Below, piece after piece: positions 33,659 to 43,163 of a DNA stretch of 64,000 nucleotides. How positions within the stretch are numbered: position 1 is the first letter of the stretch; each line of letters opens with the position of its first letter. Source of the DNA: Phycisphaerae bacterium (GTDB lineage Bacteria; Planctomycetota; Phycisphaerae; UBA1845; UTPLA1); NCBI GenBank assembly GCA_023150615.1, contig JAKLKO010000004.1, forward strand, positions 1-64,000, written 5' to 3'. Both the position numbers and the translations under genes were made by a program. The notes below the pieces were generated by a model that was not told where the DNA came from, ran no database searches, and worked only from the letters and a program-made list of their open reading frames with translations.

Positions 33659-35851
33659 TCAATACACGAACAACATCTCGCGGTACTTCGGCAGTGGCCA
33701 GTACCGGTCATCGACGATCATCTCCAGCTCGTCCGCCACCGTCCGCACGGCCGTCATCGCCGGGATCACTTCGTCGCGATAGTACTTCGCGCGCTTCTGC
33801 TCATCGTGCGACTCCGCGTCCGGTCGCGCCCGCCGCGCATCCAGATCGTCGATCGCCGTCTTCAGCCGTGAGACCTTTTCCACCAGCTCGGCCAGCAGCT
33901 TCTCCTGCCCGGCCTGCGGCACGGACCCGACCGACTTCGTCTCCGCGATCGTCCGCGCCACGTCCGCCTGATACCGCAGGCACGCCGGCAGAAGCATCGT
34001 CCGCGCGATGTCGCTCGTCAGCAGCGCCTCAATGTTGAGCGTCTTGCAGTAGTTCTCCACCATGATCGTGAAGTTGCTCTTCAGTTCCTCCTCGCTGTAC
34101 ACGCCATGCTTGCGGAACAGCTCGCGCGTCGCCGGCTCGAGCTGCACCGGCAGCGCATCCACGCACGTCCGCAGGTTCGGAATCCCGCGCCGCTCCGCCT
34201 CCGCGTGCCACTCCTTCGAGTAGTTGTCCCCGTTGAAGATGATCGGCTCGCACTCCCGCAGCGTCTCCGTCAGCACCTTCTGCACCGCCGAGTTGAAGTC
34301 CGTCGTCAGCTTCGCCTTCTCGATCTCCGTCGCCAGCGCGTCCAGCGACTCGGCGATGATGGTGTTCAGGAACGTGTTCGGCCGCGCAATCGACGCGCTC
34401 GATCCCACCGCCCGGAACTCGAACTTGTTCCCCGTGAACGCGAACGGCGACGTGCGGTTCCGGTCCGACGAGTCCTTCGGCAGACGCGGCAGCGCCTGCA
34501 CGCCCACCTCGAGATGCCCGCCCGTGCGGCCCGCCTCACGCCGGCCCGAGATGATCCCCTGCACCACCTCCGTCAGCTTCTCGCCCAGGTACACGCTGAT
34601 GATCGCCGGAGGCGCCTCGTTCGCTCCCAGTCGGTGGTCGTTCCCAGCCGTCGCGATCGCCGCCCGCAGCAGCTTCCCGTGCTTCCAGATCGCCCGCACC
34701 ACCGCCGTCAGGAACACGAGAAACTGCGCGTTCTCGTGCGGCGTCTCGCCCGGATCGAGCAGGTTGTTCCCCGCGTCATCCATCAGCGACCAGTTGTTGT
34801 GCTTCCCGCTCCCGTTGATCCCCGCGAACGGCTTCTCGTGCAGGATGCAGTGCAGCCCGTGCCGCGCCGCCACCTTCCGCAGCGTCTCCATCACGAGCTG
34901 GTTGTGGTCCGCCGCCACGTTCGACGGCTCGAACACCGGCGCAATCTCAAACTGCGCCGGCGCCACCTCGTTGTGACGCGTCTTGATCGGAATCCCCAGC
35001 TTGTACAATTCCCGCTCCGAGTCCATCATGAACGCCAGCACGCGCTCCTTGATCGACCCGAAGTAATGGTCCTCCATCTCCTGGCCCTTCGGCGGCTTCG
35101 CACCGAACAGCGTCCGCCCCGCGTTGATCAGGTCCGGCCGCGCGAGATAGAACCGCCGGTCGATCAGGAAATACTCCTGCTCCGGACCGACCGTCGTCAT
35201 CACGTGGTTCGCCGTCGAATTGCCAAACAGACGCAGCACCCGAACCGCCTGCCGCGACAACGCCTCGATCGACCGCAGCAGCGGCGTCTTCTTGTCCAGC
35301 GCGTGCCCCGTGAAGCTGCAGAACGCCGTCGGAATGCACAGTGTCGCGCCGTTCACCCCCTCGATCAAGAACGCCGGGCTGGTCGGGTCCCACGCCGTGT
35401 AACCCCGCGCCTCAAACGTCGAGCGGATCCCGCCCGACGGAAAGCTCGACGCGTCCGGCTCGCCCTGAATCAGCCGCTTGCCCGAAAACTCGTAGATCGC
35501 GTGCCCGCTGTCCGTCGGCGACAGGAACGCATCGTGCTTCTCCGCCGTCGCTCCGGTCAGCGGATGGAACCAGTGCGTGTAGTGCGTCGCGCCCCGCGCG
35601 ATCGCCCAGTCCTTCATCGCGTTCGCCACGACGTCCGCCACCGTCGGGTCCAGCGTCTCGTGCGACCGGATCGTCCGCAGCAGCCGGGCGAACACGTCCT
35701 TCGGAAGATGCGCCTGCATCACCGACAGGCTGAACACGTTCTGACCGAAGACTTCCGTCACCGGCTGCCGCGGGTTGTCCACCGTCGCCTTCGGGCCGGC
35801 GTCGACGGCGATCGCCTCGATCGCCCGGGTTCGCGCGTTCTGGAAAGTCAT
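33659..35851 (-). CDS. glnN: Glutamine synthetase type III
   Basis: 730 residues, the size typical of GSIII, which is much larger than GSI or GSII. Family signatures include the N-terminal [64 protein letters not shown] (ammonium/glutamate site) and [18 protein letters not shown]. It makes glutamine from glutamate, ammonia and ATP in the cytoplasm. The ATG at 35851 has AGGAG 9 bases upstream; the frame is open further upstream but without homology. A monocistronic unit seems likely. Confidence 0.96.
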   Translation of the reverse strand: MTFQNARTRAIEAIAVDAGPKATVDNPRQPVTEVFGQNVFSLSVMQAHLPKDVFARLLRTIRSHETLDPTVADVVANAMKDWAIARGATHYTHWFHPLTGATAEKHDAFLSPTDSGHAIYEFSGKRLIQGEPDASSFPSGGIRSTFEARGYTAWDPTSPAFLIEGVNGATLCIPTAFCSFTGHALDKKTPLLRSIEALSRQAVRVLRLFGNSTANHVMTTVGPEQEYFLIDRRFYLARPDLINAGRTLFGAKPPKGQEMEDHYFGSIKERVLAFMMDSERELYKLGIPIKTRHNEVAPAQFEIAPVFEPSNVAADHNQLVMETLRKVAARHGLHCILHEKPFAGINGSGKHNNWSLMDDAGNNLLDPGETPHENAQFLVFLTAVVRAIWKHGKLLRAAIATAGNDHRLGANEAPPAIISVYLGEKLTEVVQGIISGRREAGRTGGHLEVGVQALPRLPKDSSDRNRTSPFAFTGNKFEFRAVGSSASIARPNTFLNTIIAESLDALATEIEKAKLTTDFNSAVQKVLTETLRECEPIIFNGDNYSKEWHAEAERRGIPNLRTCVDALPVQLEPATRELFRKHGVYSEEELKSNFTIMVENYCKTLNIEALLTSDIARTMLLPACLRYQADVARTIAETKSVGSVPQAGQEKLLAELVEKVSRLKTAIDDLDARRARPDAESHDEQKRAKYYRDEVIPAMTAVRTVADELEMIVDDRYWPLPKYREMLFVY

Positions 35852-36178
35852 CGGTTGAGTCTCCTGAAATCCGTCCAATCGCACAGGCCTCGACGGCGGT
35901 CTCACGCCCCCGGGACGCTCCCGGCCGACGCCGGCTCTGGCCTCGTCGACTCGCCGCTGAAACGAAGCGGAGAATATGAGCACATTCTCGGACGACCGGC
36001 AAGCGAATTCCGGCCACTCCGACGGCTCAATAATGGCATCTACGGTCGCCGAGGCCCACGGTTTGAATGAAATCCCGGCCACAGCCGGCCCGGCGGACAA
36101 AGCTCCTCGCTGTCTACGTCTCCCTCGCCGGGTTCGTAGGACGACGACTGCCATTGTTCACCGCTCGGCCCGCCGCCC
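35852..36178. other. Gene-free interval
   Basis: 327 bases holding the upstream region of the glutamine synthetase gene and the 3' side of the HEAT-repeat gene. No gene, strong palindrome or repeat is seen. Confidence 0.45.
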
Positions 36179-37840
36179 TCACGACCCGCCCGTCGCCGCC
36201 TTTGATCTCCGCTCGATCACATCGATCGCGCTCTGCACGATCTGCCGCATCGCCGGCTCGACCTCGCGCTTCTTCGCCCGCCGCAGCGCGGGGATGTCCG
36301 CCCGCGTGCCGATCTGAGCCAGCGCCGCCGCCGCCCGCGATCGCACGGCGTCGCTGCGGTCCCGCAGCACGCGCTCGATCAGCACGATGCGGAACGACTC
36401 CGCCTCCGCCGACGTCGCCGCCACACACGCCGCCACCGCCTGGCACGCCCGCGCCCGCACGTTCGCCTCGCGGTCCGACAACAGCGCCTTCAGCAGCGCT
36501 GCATCCGTCTCCGCGCTCTTCCGCACCGCCAGCGCATACGTCGCCCACGCGCGGACCGTCGCGTCCGAATCCCGCGCCGCCGCTTGCAGGGTCGCCAGGT
36601 TCGCCGGCGATGTGCCGAAACCCAGCGCAAACGCCGCCGTCGCACGCACGCTCGGCTCGCCGCGCTGCAACAGCTCGATCAGCCGCGGCCGGTACCGCTC
36701 CGCGAGCGTGCGGTACACCCCCGCCGACTTCATCCGCTCCGCCTCGTTCGACGAACTCGTCGCCGCCTGCCACCGGATCAGCTCCTTCGCCAGCAGATCC
36801 TTCAGCTCCGCCTCGCTCAGCGGCGGCGGCGTGCGGATCTTCCGGTGAATCTGATCGATGAGCTGGTCAACCGCCGGCGACCACGGACTGTCGCGCCACC
36901 GGCCGAGGAACGCGTCGCAATCGGCCAGCGCCTCCCGCGGCGGCTTGCGATCCCGCGCATCGAGCAGCGCCGTGAACTCGACGAGCTGCTGCCGCAACTG
37001 CCCCGCGCGCTCCTCGTCCAGCAACTCCGACTTCGTCAGCGCCAGATCGACCTTCACGTCGTACTGCTCCGCGTCCGCCCCCTTGCGTCGATACGCCGCC
37101 TGTCCCTGGAACAGCACCAGCTCGCGCCGCGTCGAGGACCACGTCAGGATCGCCGCCCCCGAATCGAACGCGTACCCCAACTCCCCAACCGACCCCGCGA
37201 ACGACCCCTCCACCTGCATCGTGATCGTCAGCAGCGTCTGGCCCTCCTTGCGGAAGATGTCCGCCAGCTCGAACCGCTGCACGCCCCGAAATCCGCTCAG
37301 CGCGATCGTTCGCTCCCACGCATCCTGCTTCTGCCGCCGCCCCTCCGGCCAGTGCGAAAAATCCAGCAGCGCCGCGAGCATCACCTGCTCCGCGCCGCCC
37401 ACCGCCGGCACCAGCAGCGGCGCCTGCCGCGCTGTCTGCGCCTCGGTGTAGAGCCGCGCCGACCCCGCCGCAATCTCCAGCTCCTCCGGCTCCGGCGCGG
37501 GCACGATCCGCTTCTCGCCGTGCAGCAGCGCCAGCACCCGCGCGGGATGGTCGATCGTCATCTGCGCGACCTTGACGTGTCCCGGCTGCGGCTCTTCAAG
37601 ATGAAAGCGGATGTGGTCCGTCCGCCGCGCGTGCGTGCACGTCTCGACGAACGACCCGCGCTGCACCGTCCGCCGCACCGTCCGCTCGATGCGGTACGTC
37701 GCGAAGCGGTTCGGCGTCAGGTCGTTGAGCAGCCGGATCTGACGCTCCCCCGCGCGCAGCGGATGCGCCAGCGCCGCCGACAGCGCGATCGCCGCCAGCG
37801 CCGCCGCGCGCAGACGCCGGGCCGACTTCGTTCCAATCAT
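36179..37840 (-). CDS. Secreted HEAT-repeat protein
   Basis: 553 residues from the ATG at 37840, giving a signal peptide (about 1-30, RAAALAAIALSAALAHPLRA). The N-terminal 300 residues form a beta-rich domain of unknown family, followed by a charged helical linker. The last 170 residues hold four or five HEAT-like units (RATAAFALGFGTS, TVRAWATYALAV, NVRARACQAVAACV, AVRSRAAAALAQIG). HEAT arrays act as protein-binding scaffolds. Planctomycetes encode many such exported repeats. No enzymatic site is seen. Confidence 0.8.
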   Translation of the reverse strand: MIGTKSARRLRAAALAAIALSAALAHPLRAGERQIRLLNDLTPNRFATYRIERTVRRTVQRGSFVETCTHARRTDHIRFHLEEPQPGHVKVAQMTIDHPARVLALLHGEKRIVPAPEPEELEIAAGSARLYTEAQTARQAPLLVPAVGGAEQVMLAALLDFSHWPEGRRQKQDAWERTIALSGFRGVQRFELADIFRKEGQTLLTITMQVEGSFAGSVGELGYAFDSGAAILTWSSTRRELVLFQGQAAYRRKGADAEQYDVKVDLALTKSELLDEERAGQLRQQLVEFTALLDARDRKPPREALADCDAFLGRWRDSPWSPAVDQLIDQIHRKIRTPPPLSEAELKDLLAKELIRWQAATSSSNEAERMKSAGVYRTLAERYRPRLIELLQRGEPSVRATAAFALGFGTSPANLATLQAAARDSDATVRAWATYALAVRKSAETDAALLKALLSDREANVRARACQAVAACVAATSAEAESFRIVLIERVLRDRSDAVRSRAAAALAQIGTRADIPALRRAKKREVEPAMRQIVQSAIDVIERRSKAATGGS

Positions 37841-38347
37841 CACCGGTATTGTACGCCCTTCGCCGCGCCCGCTACGACGCCGACTCCGCCGCCGGCTTGG
37901 AGGCGAGGCGCCCGCGGTGCCGCATTCGGAACGACGGAGCACATCCGGGAGTGCGAGCCTCCTGGCGAGCCGCATCCCCCAAACCGTCATACCTGCGGGA
38001 GCAGGCATCCCGACGTCCCGCCCCGTGTAGGCCCTCGCTCGGCATTCCCGCGCAAGACCTCGGCGACATTCCCTCGCAAGCCCCCCGTCGTCATTCCCGC
38101 GCAAGCGGGAATCCAGATCCCCCGCCGCGCGCATCGACGCGGGCGGTGCCTCGCCGGCCAAGGGATTGCGCACCGCGGATCAACGTCAGACGTGACCCCG
38201 CAGAGTGACAGACGTATGTCACTGACGTAAGTCACTGAATCGCGTACGCCACATCATGAATCGTAACGCGTCGCGGCACATCGCTCGCGTCGCGTCCGGT
38301 CGCAACGCCCGGCGGCCGGGCGAGATGCGGGAAAGGCGATTTCCGAC
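37841..38347. repeat. Intergenic cluster of REP-like hairpins and half-sites
   Basis: No gene is supported in about 500 bases. Two full hairpins are seen: 37988-38010 (ACCTGC-GGGA-GCAGG type, before CATCCCGACG) and 38093-38112 (ATTCCCGC-GCAA-GCGGGAAT, before CCAGAT). Two half-elements (CATTCCCGCGCAAG near 38043 and CATTCCCTCGCAAG near 38068) lie between. Each full stem has a GNRA tetraloop. This is the densest patch of these elements in the window. Confidence 0.6.
38212..38237. repeat. Tandem 13-bp repeat
   Basis: GACGTATGTCACT is followed directly by GACGTAAGTCACT, differing at one base. It sits about 135 bp before the promoter candidate of the PEP-CTERM family. A repeated regulator-binding site is possible, but nothing identifies the regulator. 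Confidence 0.4.
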
Positions 38348-38375
38348 TTGCCTGTCCGGAAATCTGTGCTATATT
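38348..38375 (+). promoter_or_regulatory. Candidate sigma-70 promoter
   Basis: TTGCCT (38348-38353) and TATATT (38370-38375) are spaced by 16 bp, 80 bases before the truncated gene at 38456 and the PEP-CTERM gene at 38719. The -10 box matches five of six consensus bases. It is unusually AT-rich for the region. Confidence 0.5.
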
Positions 38376-38455
38376 GAACAATGAGGGGTCCACTCCGCGT
38401 CTCCCGCGGCACCAAGGCCGGTCGATGCCCCGCGACGGCCCGAACGGGAGGATGT

Positions 38456-38722
38456 ATGGTTGCTCTTGCGCGCCGATCCGCATTCGCGTTCTCGATGACG
38501 GCCGCGGTCTGGCTGGCCGGACTTGCCTCCGCGCGTCCCGGCTCCGCGCAGATCATCGTGGTTGACCGGCCCCCGTCGTTCGGCGGCGGCCCCGCACGGC
38601 CGAAACGGCAATGGAGTTCGCAGATTCTCCGAAATCCGAGCATTTCGACTGTAAGGTTTCGCCGCGTTTCGGGTCTACAGGGTAGGAGGAAGGCCGCGGT
38701 GGCGTGGGAGGGCTTGCCGTGA
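38456..38722 (+). pseudogene. Truncated paralogue of the PEP-CTERM family
   Basis: 88 residues. The first 33 (VALARRSAFAFSMTAAVWLA and on to the AQ cleavage site) are almost identical to the start of the gene at 39643. The next 15 residues (QIIVVDRPPSFGGGP) match the mature start of the 38719 protein. The family domain is then missing and the reading continues as unrelated Arg-rich sequence. A GGGAGG site is kept before the ATG. It is the 5' relic of a duplicated gene and overlaps the start of the next gene by four bases. Confidence 0.65.
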
Positions 38723-39429
38723 AACGTCGTCCTCTGATCCTCTTCGCGGCCCTCGCGGTCTCGCTTGCCGGTCTTGTCGCCGCGCGCAACACGAATGCCC
38801 AGATCATCGTCGATCATCAACCGACGCAAGCCGGTGGCCCGGGCTCGGATACCCAGTACGTCAACATGTTCGGCTTCGAAACGTGGGCGCAGGTCGCGGA
38901 CGACTTCGAACTGAGCGCGCCGGCGACAGCCCATCGACTGATCTGGTACGCCTTCTACGACCGCGACAATCCGCCGAGCACGGAGACCTTTCGGGTCCGG
39001 CTGTACGGGGCACGCCCCGGCGACGGCCTGCCGGACGACGGGAACATCGTGTACGAGCAGTTCTTCCTCGATCCAACACGGGTTGCGACCGGGCGGATTG
39101 TGTTCGTCAGTGTCGATCCCCGCGAATTCCGCTTCGAGATCGATCTGCCGGCGCCCCTGGCCCTTGAAGCCAATTTGCCATACTGGCTTGAAATCGTCCA
39201 GATCGGCGACATCGCCACGGCGCACCGCTGGGAGTACGCCTCCGCTGGACGCACAGGTTTTGCATACAAGCAGCCGGGATTCCCCGATTGGACTCATTCG
39301 GTCATTGGCGCTGACTTGGCGTTTCAACTCTTGGCCATCCCCGAACCAAGCACGTTGTTCTCGGGAGGACTTCTGTCATGCCTGTATTTATCGAAACGTC
39401 GCCGGTCGCGCGTGGCGCGGCGTGACTGA
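38719..39429 (+). CDS. PEP-CTERM exported protein, paralogue 1
   Basis: 236 residues from the GTG at 38719, with GGGAGG 7 bases upstream. The signal peptide is about 1-26 (ending NTNAQ). The mature domain shares its architecture with the protein at 39643: DDFELSAPATAHRLIWYAFY, ETFRVRLYG, YEQFFLDPTRVATGR, YWLEIVQIGD. The C-terminus is IPEPST, a hydrophobic patch and KRRRSR, a PEP-CTERM signal. The role is surface or extracellular; the mature domain is an unrecognised beta-sandwich-like family. Confidence 0.8.
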   Translation: MKRRPLILFAALAVSLAGLVAARNTNAQIIVDHQPTQAGGPGSDTQYVNMFGFETWAQVADDFELSAPATAHRLIWYAFYDRDNPPSTETFRVRLYGARPGDGLPDDGNIVYEQFFLDPTRVATGRIVFVSVDPREFRFEIDLPAPLALEANLPYWLEIVQIGDIATAHRWEYASAGRTGFAYKQPGFPDWTHSVIGADLAFQLLAIPEPSTLFSGGLLSCLYLSKRRRSRVARRD

Positions 39430-39642
39430 CGAACGCATCGTAGCGACCTCGGCGCACTGAATCTCGTCAAACGTTGTGCTATCGGACGGTATGACCCGTC
39501 CCCGGAGGATCCCCATGTCCACTCCCAACCGATCCGCTCGCCAACCAGGAACAATCAAGATTAATGCACCTCAATGTATTATTATCATCGGTAGTATATC
39601 GGTGTTCGCCCTGCACCCCGCGACGGCCCAACGGGAGGATGT

Positions 39643-40359
39643 ATGGTTGCTCCTGCGCGCCGATCTGCTTTCGCGCTCTCGATGACGGCCGCGGTCTGGC
39701 TTGCCGGACTTGCCGCCGCGCGTCCCGCGACCGCGCAGGACGTGCTCCTGCACCGCCAATTGCCGAATCGGCTACACGGATTCTACGGCGATACCGCCTT
39801 CTACGATGACTTTGGCACACTGCGCTCGCAGATCGTCGCCGATCGCTTCCGTCTCAGCGCCGCTAATACGACACACCGCGTCGTCTTTTGGGCGTTCTAT
39901 GGAAATATCTACGAAGACCTTGATCCGGTGCCGCCAACGGTGGAGACGATCCGCGTGCGATTCTACGTCAACGCCGGCGGCGTACCGGGCGAGCTGCGCT
40001 ACGAGGAGGAGTTCCTGAACCCGCCGCGGGTCTTCACGGGGTTTACTGTTTCGGCCGACCCCAGGCGTAAGGAATACCGCTACGACGTGACGCTGTCGGC
40101 CGGGTTCCCGGTTGCGGCGAACACGGACTTCTGGCTCGAGGTCTCGCAGGTCGGCGATCCGTTCAGCACGTTTCGCTGGGAGACCTCAAGCGGCGGTGAG
40201 CTTGCAGTCCAAGCTCCCATGGGCAACCCGTGGACTCTGATTAGTCCGGGTCAGTTGGCCTACGAATTGTGGACACCCGAGCCGACCACGGGCGCTCTGG
40301 GCGTCTTGGCTTGGATGATTGTCGCGCGGCGCACACGGCGCCGCCGGCGCGGTCGATAG
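39643..40359 (+). CDS. PEP-CTERM exported protein, paralogue 2
   Basis: 238 residues; the ATG at 39643 has GGGAGG upstream. The signal peptide is shared with the truncated copy at 38456. The mature part parallels paralogue 1 (DRFRLSAANTTHRVVFWAFY, ETIRVRFYV, YEEEFLNPPRVFTGF, FWLEVSQVGD). It ends in PEPTTGALGVLAWMIVARR and a basic tail. The sequence just upstream (about 39540-39605) is strikingly AT-rich (ATTATTATCATC...GTATAT) and probably holds the promoter. It is probably sorted by an exosortase-like system. Confidence 0.82.
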   Translation: MVAPARRSAFALSMTAAVWLAGLAAARPATAQDVLLHRQLPNRLHGFYGDTAFYDDFGTLRSQIVADRFRLSAANTTHRVVFWAFYGNIYEDLDPVPPTVETIRVRFYVNAGGVPGELRYEEEFLNPPRVFTGFTVSADPRRKEYRYDVTLSAGFPVAANTDFWLEVSQVGDPFSTFRWETSSGGELAVQAPMGNPWTLISPGQLAYELWTPEPTTGALGVLAWMIVARRTRRRRRGR

Positions 40360-40447
40360 ATTCGTGATCTGTTGAAAAAGGTCTGATTTGCAGCTCCGCG
40401 CCGAGTCCGCGCGCCGCCAAAGTGCCACGCCGAAGGAGGTGCGCACC

Positions 40448-43003
40448 ATGTACAACCACGTCACGCCACGAACCCTGACCATCGCAATCGCGCTACTCGG
40501 ACTCGCCGTGTCCGGGGCCTACGCCCAATGCCCCGACGCGGACCCGCCGCAGGGCATTGTCGAGTTTCGCGTCGATGTCGGCGTGCCGGCAGGCCTCGAC
40601 GCGTCGATTGCGATGGATGGCCGGGGACGCTTTGTCGTCGGCTACGAGGAACAGCTGGGGTCACCCCCGCAGCAGCACGACGTCCGCGTCAAGCGCTACC
40701 GCGCCGATGGCACGCCCTGCGAGGCCGGCGCGCCCGCGATCCTCTCGACAGAGTATCTCTGCCAGAGCATCTCGCACGAGACGTCGAACTACGGCGTCTC
40801 GCTGGCGGTCCGTTCTGCCGCAGACGCGAACATCGTCGCGACGTGGACCAGCGGTCTGGCATCCAGTCCTAATTCCTCGTGGCGGCTCGAGCAGCTCTGG
40901 GCATTCGATGATCCGTATCCCGCGCCGGTCGGGCCGCCGCCGCCGTGGGCGACCGGTTGCGGCGCGTTCGGCGACCTCTCCTACAACTCGGCCGGCGTGG
41001 GCGTGGTGTCGAACACCGTTCGCACCTCCGTCGCGTGGGTCAGCGAGATTCCGGACGATCAGGGTCTGCTGACGTGGATCGGCACGCAGTCGTATCAGAC
41101 CCCGACCTTGTTGCGCACGTGTTCCTACCCGGATACCCTCTGCTATTCGGATGACTGGGCGCCCTGCCTCGCGGTGCGGGACGACTCCCGCGCGGCCCTC
41201 GCCTGGGCGGAGCCGTTGTTCAACACGACATTCCAGCCGCCATTTGACATTCGCGTTGCGCAGTTCTCACAAGACGGAACAACCCTTGGACCTACAGGTG
41301 CCGCAGGATTGCAGGCGAATCCCGTCGATGAGGACCCATTCTTGTCCCAGCTCTCCCCCGCCCTTGCCTTCCGCTCCGACAGGCTGGCCGTCGTCTGGCG
41401 TGGACCTGAAAAGCTCCTCTGCCCTCGATCGCGCGAGCACATCTACCTCCGCCTCTTCCGCTGGGGCGGCGACGACAGCCCGCCGACCGATCCCCAGCCC
41501 CTGACCGACGAGATCATCGTCGACAGCGATCCTTACTTTCAAGTCGCCGGTCTGGTCGACGCCAACCCCTCCGTGGCCATCACGCTCGACGAAAACGATG
41601 ACAAGCTCATCGTCGTCTGGAACACCCGAAACCCCATGGGCACGCCCCTCGAACTGGCCGACGATGTCAACGAGATCCACGGCCAGTACTTCCACCTCGA
41701 CGGCACCCGCATCGGCGGCGAGTTCCTCGTCACCGAACAGGTCGGCCGGCTGGCCCGCTCCGGTCAGCACACGGTCGTCTTCGGAAGTGCCGGCCAGGTG
41801 GCGATCGCCTTCACCGCCGGCCAGACGCCAACTGATACCGGTGTGTACGTCACACTCCTGCCGCCCGGTTACGAGAACGAAGTCCCCGCCCTCTGCATCC
41901 CCGGCGACATCAACGGCGATGGCGCCATCAACGGCCTCGACATCCAGCCCTTCGTCAACATCTTCACCGGCACGGTCATGCCCGACCGTCGCGAATCCTG
42001 CGCCATGGACATCGACCGCTCGGGGTCGATCAACGCCGTGGACTGGGTGCTGTTCATTTACCTCCTGCTCCACCTGCCGCCGCCGGAGGCTGATTGCAAC
42101 GGCAACTGTCGGCTCGATTGGATCGACGTGATCGGCTACGGGTCTGCGGATTGCAACGGCGACCTGATCCCCGATGAATGCCAGCTTTGCAATGACTGCC
42201 CCGGCAATCCCCTCTGTCTCGACTGCGACAACGATGGCATCCTGGACCCGTGCGAAGAGGCACGCGGCCCGATCCAGTCCGATTGCAACAATAACGGCAT
42301 CGACGATGCCGAGGACCTCGCCCTAGGCACCAGCGAAGACTGCAACGACAACGACTACCCCGACGAGTGCGAGCCGGATTGCAACTACAACGCCGTCCCC
42401 GATGGCTGCGACATCACCGAGGGCACCAGCGAGGACTGCGACGGCAATGGCACGCCCGATGAGTGCGAGTTCGATTGCAACGAGAACGGCATCCCCGATG
42501 CGTGCGACGTGCTCGGCGGCACGAGTGAGGATTGCAACGCCAACACGCTCCCGGATGAGTGCGACATCGACCTCTACCAGAGCCTCGATTGCAACGAGAA
42601 CCGCGTGCCGGACGAGTGCGACATCGCCCTGGGCACGAGCGCGGACGAAGATGAGAACGGCGTCCTCGATGAGTGCGAGGGCGAGCAGCTCCTCGGCGGC
42701 GGGGAGTCGGGCGAAGGGTCCGCGGCCTCCGGTGCGGGCGAATCCGTCCCGGCCGACGGCTCCGAGGATGGCTCCTCGAGCGGTGCTGATGGTGGTTCAT
42801 CGCTGGGCGAGGGTGCGGACGGCGACGCATCCGGAACCGATGTTGCTGGAGATGATCCGTCACTAACGGGTGGCGCGTCGTTCGACGAACGCCTTGCCGC
42901 CTTCGAGGCCTGGATCATCGAGCAGGACTTCACCGGCCTGTCGGTCCCCGAGCAGATGCGCCGCATTAAGCGCAAGATGCTCGAACTCGACCTCTGGCCG
43001 TAA
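40448..43003 (+). CDS. Large secreted protein with dockerin-like module and DCNxNGIPDECD repeats
   Basis: 851 residues; the ATG has GGAGG 9 bases upstream. The signal peptide ends near AYAQ. Residues 30-475 form a beta-rich domain with several Cys. A dockerin-like module follows (PGDINGDGAINGLDIQPF, then MDIDRSGSINAVDW), then seven or so repeats of about 20 residues built on DCNxNGIPDECDI..GTSED, with calcium-loop-like Asp/Asn and paired Cys. A Gly/Ser/Glu-rich linker (about 740-800) and a helical C-terminus (EQMRRIKRKMLELDLWP) close the chain. The repeats resemble thrombospondin type 3 loops. It is probably a surface or adhesive protein. Confidence 0.85.
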   Translation: MYNHVTPRTLTIAIALLGLAVSGAYAQCPDADPPQGIVEFRVDVGVPAGLDASIAMDGRGRFVVGYEEQLGSPPQQHDVRVKRYRADGTPCEAGAPAILSTEYLCQSISHETSNYGVSLAVRSAADANIVATWTSGLASSPNSSWRLEQLWAFDDPYPAPVGPPPPWATGCGAFGDLSYNSAGVGVVSNTVRTSVAWVSEIPDDQGLLTWIGTQSYQTPTLLRTCSYPDTLCYSDDWAPCLAVRDDSRAALAWAEPLFNTTFQPPFDIRVAQFSQDGTTLGPTGAAGLQANPVDEDPFLSQLSPALAFRSDRLAVVWRGPEKLLCPRSREHIYLRLFRWGGDDSPPTDPQPLTDEIIVDSDPYFQVAGLVDANPSVAITLDENDDKLIVVWNTRNPMGTPLELADDVNEIHGQYFHLDGTRIGGEFLVTEQVGRLARSGQHTVVFGSAGQVAIAFTAGQTPTDTGVYVTLLPPGYENEVPALCIPGDINGDGAINGLDIQPFVNIFTGTVMPDRRESCAMDIDRSGSINAVDWVLFIYLLLHLPPPEADCNGNCRLDWIDVIGYGSADCNGDLIPDECQLCNDCPGNPLCLDCDNDGILDPCEEARGPIQSDCNNNGIDDAEDLALGTSEDCNDNDYPDECEPDCNYNAVPDGCDITEGTSEDCDGNGTPDECEFDCNENGIPDACDVLGGTSEDCNANTLPDECDIDLYQSLDCNENRVPDECDIALGTSADEDENGVLDECEGEQLLGGGESGEGSAASGAGESVPADGSEDGSSSGADGGSSLGEGADGDASGTDVAGDDPSLTGGASFDERLAAFEAWIIEQDFTGLSVPEQMRRIKRKMLELDLWP

Positions 43004-43163
43004 GCGGAGGCGATTAGGCGAAACGCCTCCCATTGCCTAACGGCAGCGCACTGACCCGGAATGCCGGGGTCACGTCGCAGCGCACGCCGGACGGGTGGCC
43101 GCGACGCCAAATCCGTTGCGCCTTCGTGTATCATCGTTCCGCCATGACCCCGAGGAGGCGTCG

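Noticed and set aside
34106-36070. A plus-strand open frame of 654 codons opposite glutamine synthetase
   Set aside because: Antisense to a certain GSIII gene. Arg/Leu/His-rich with no family.
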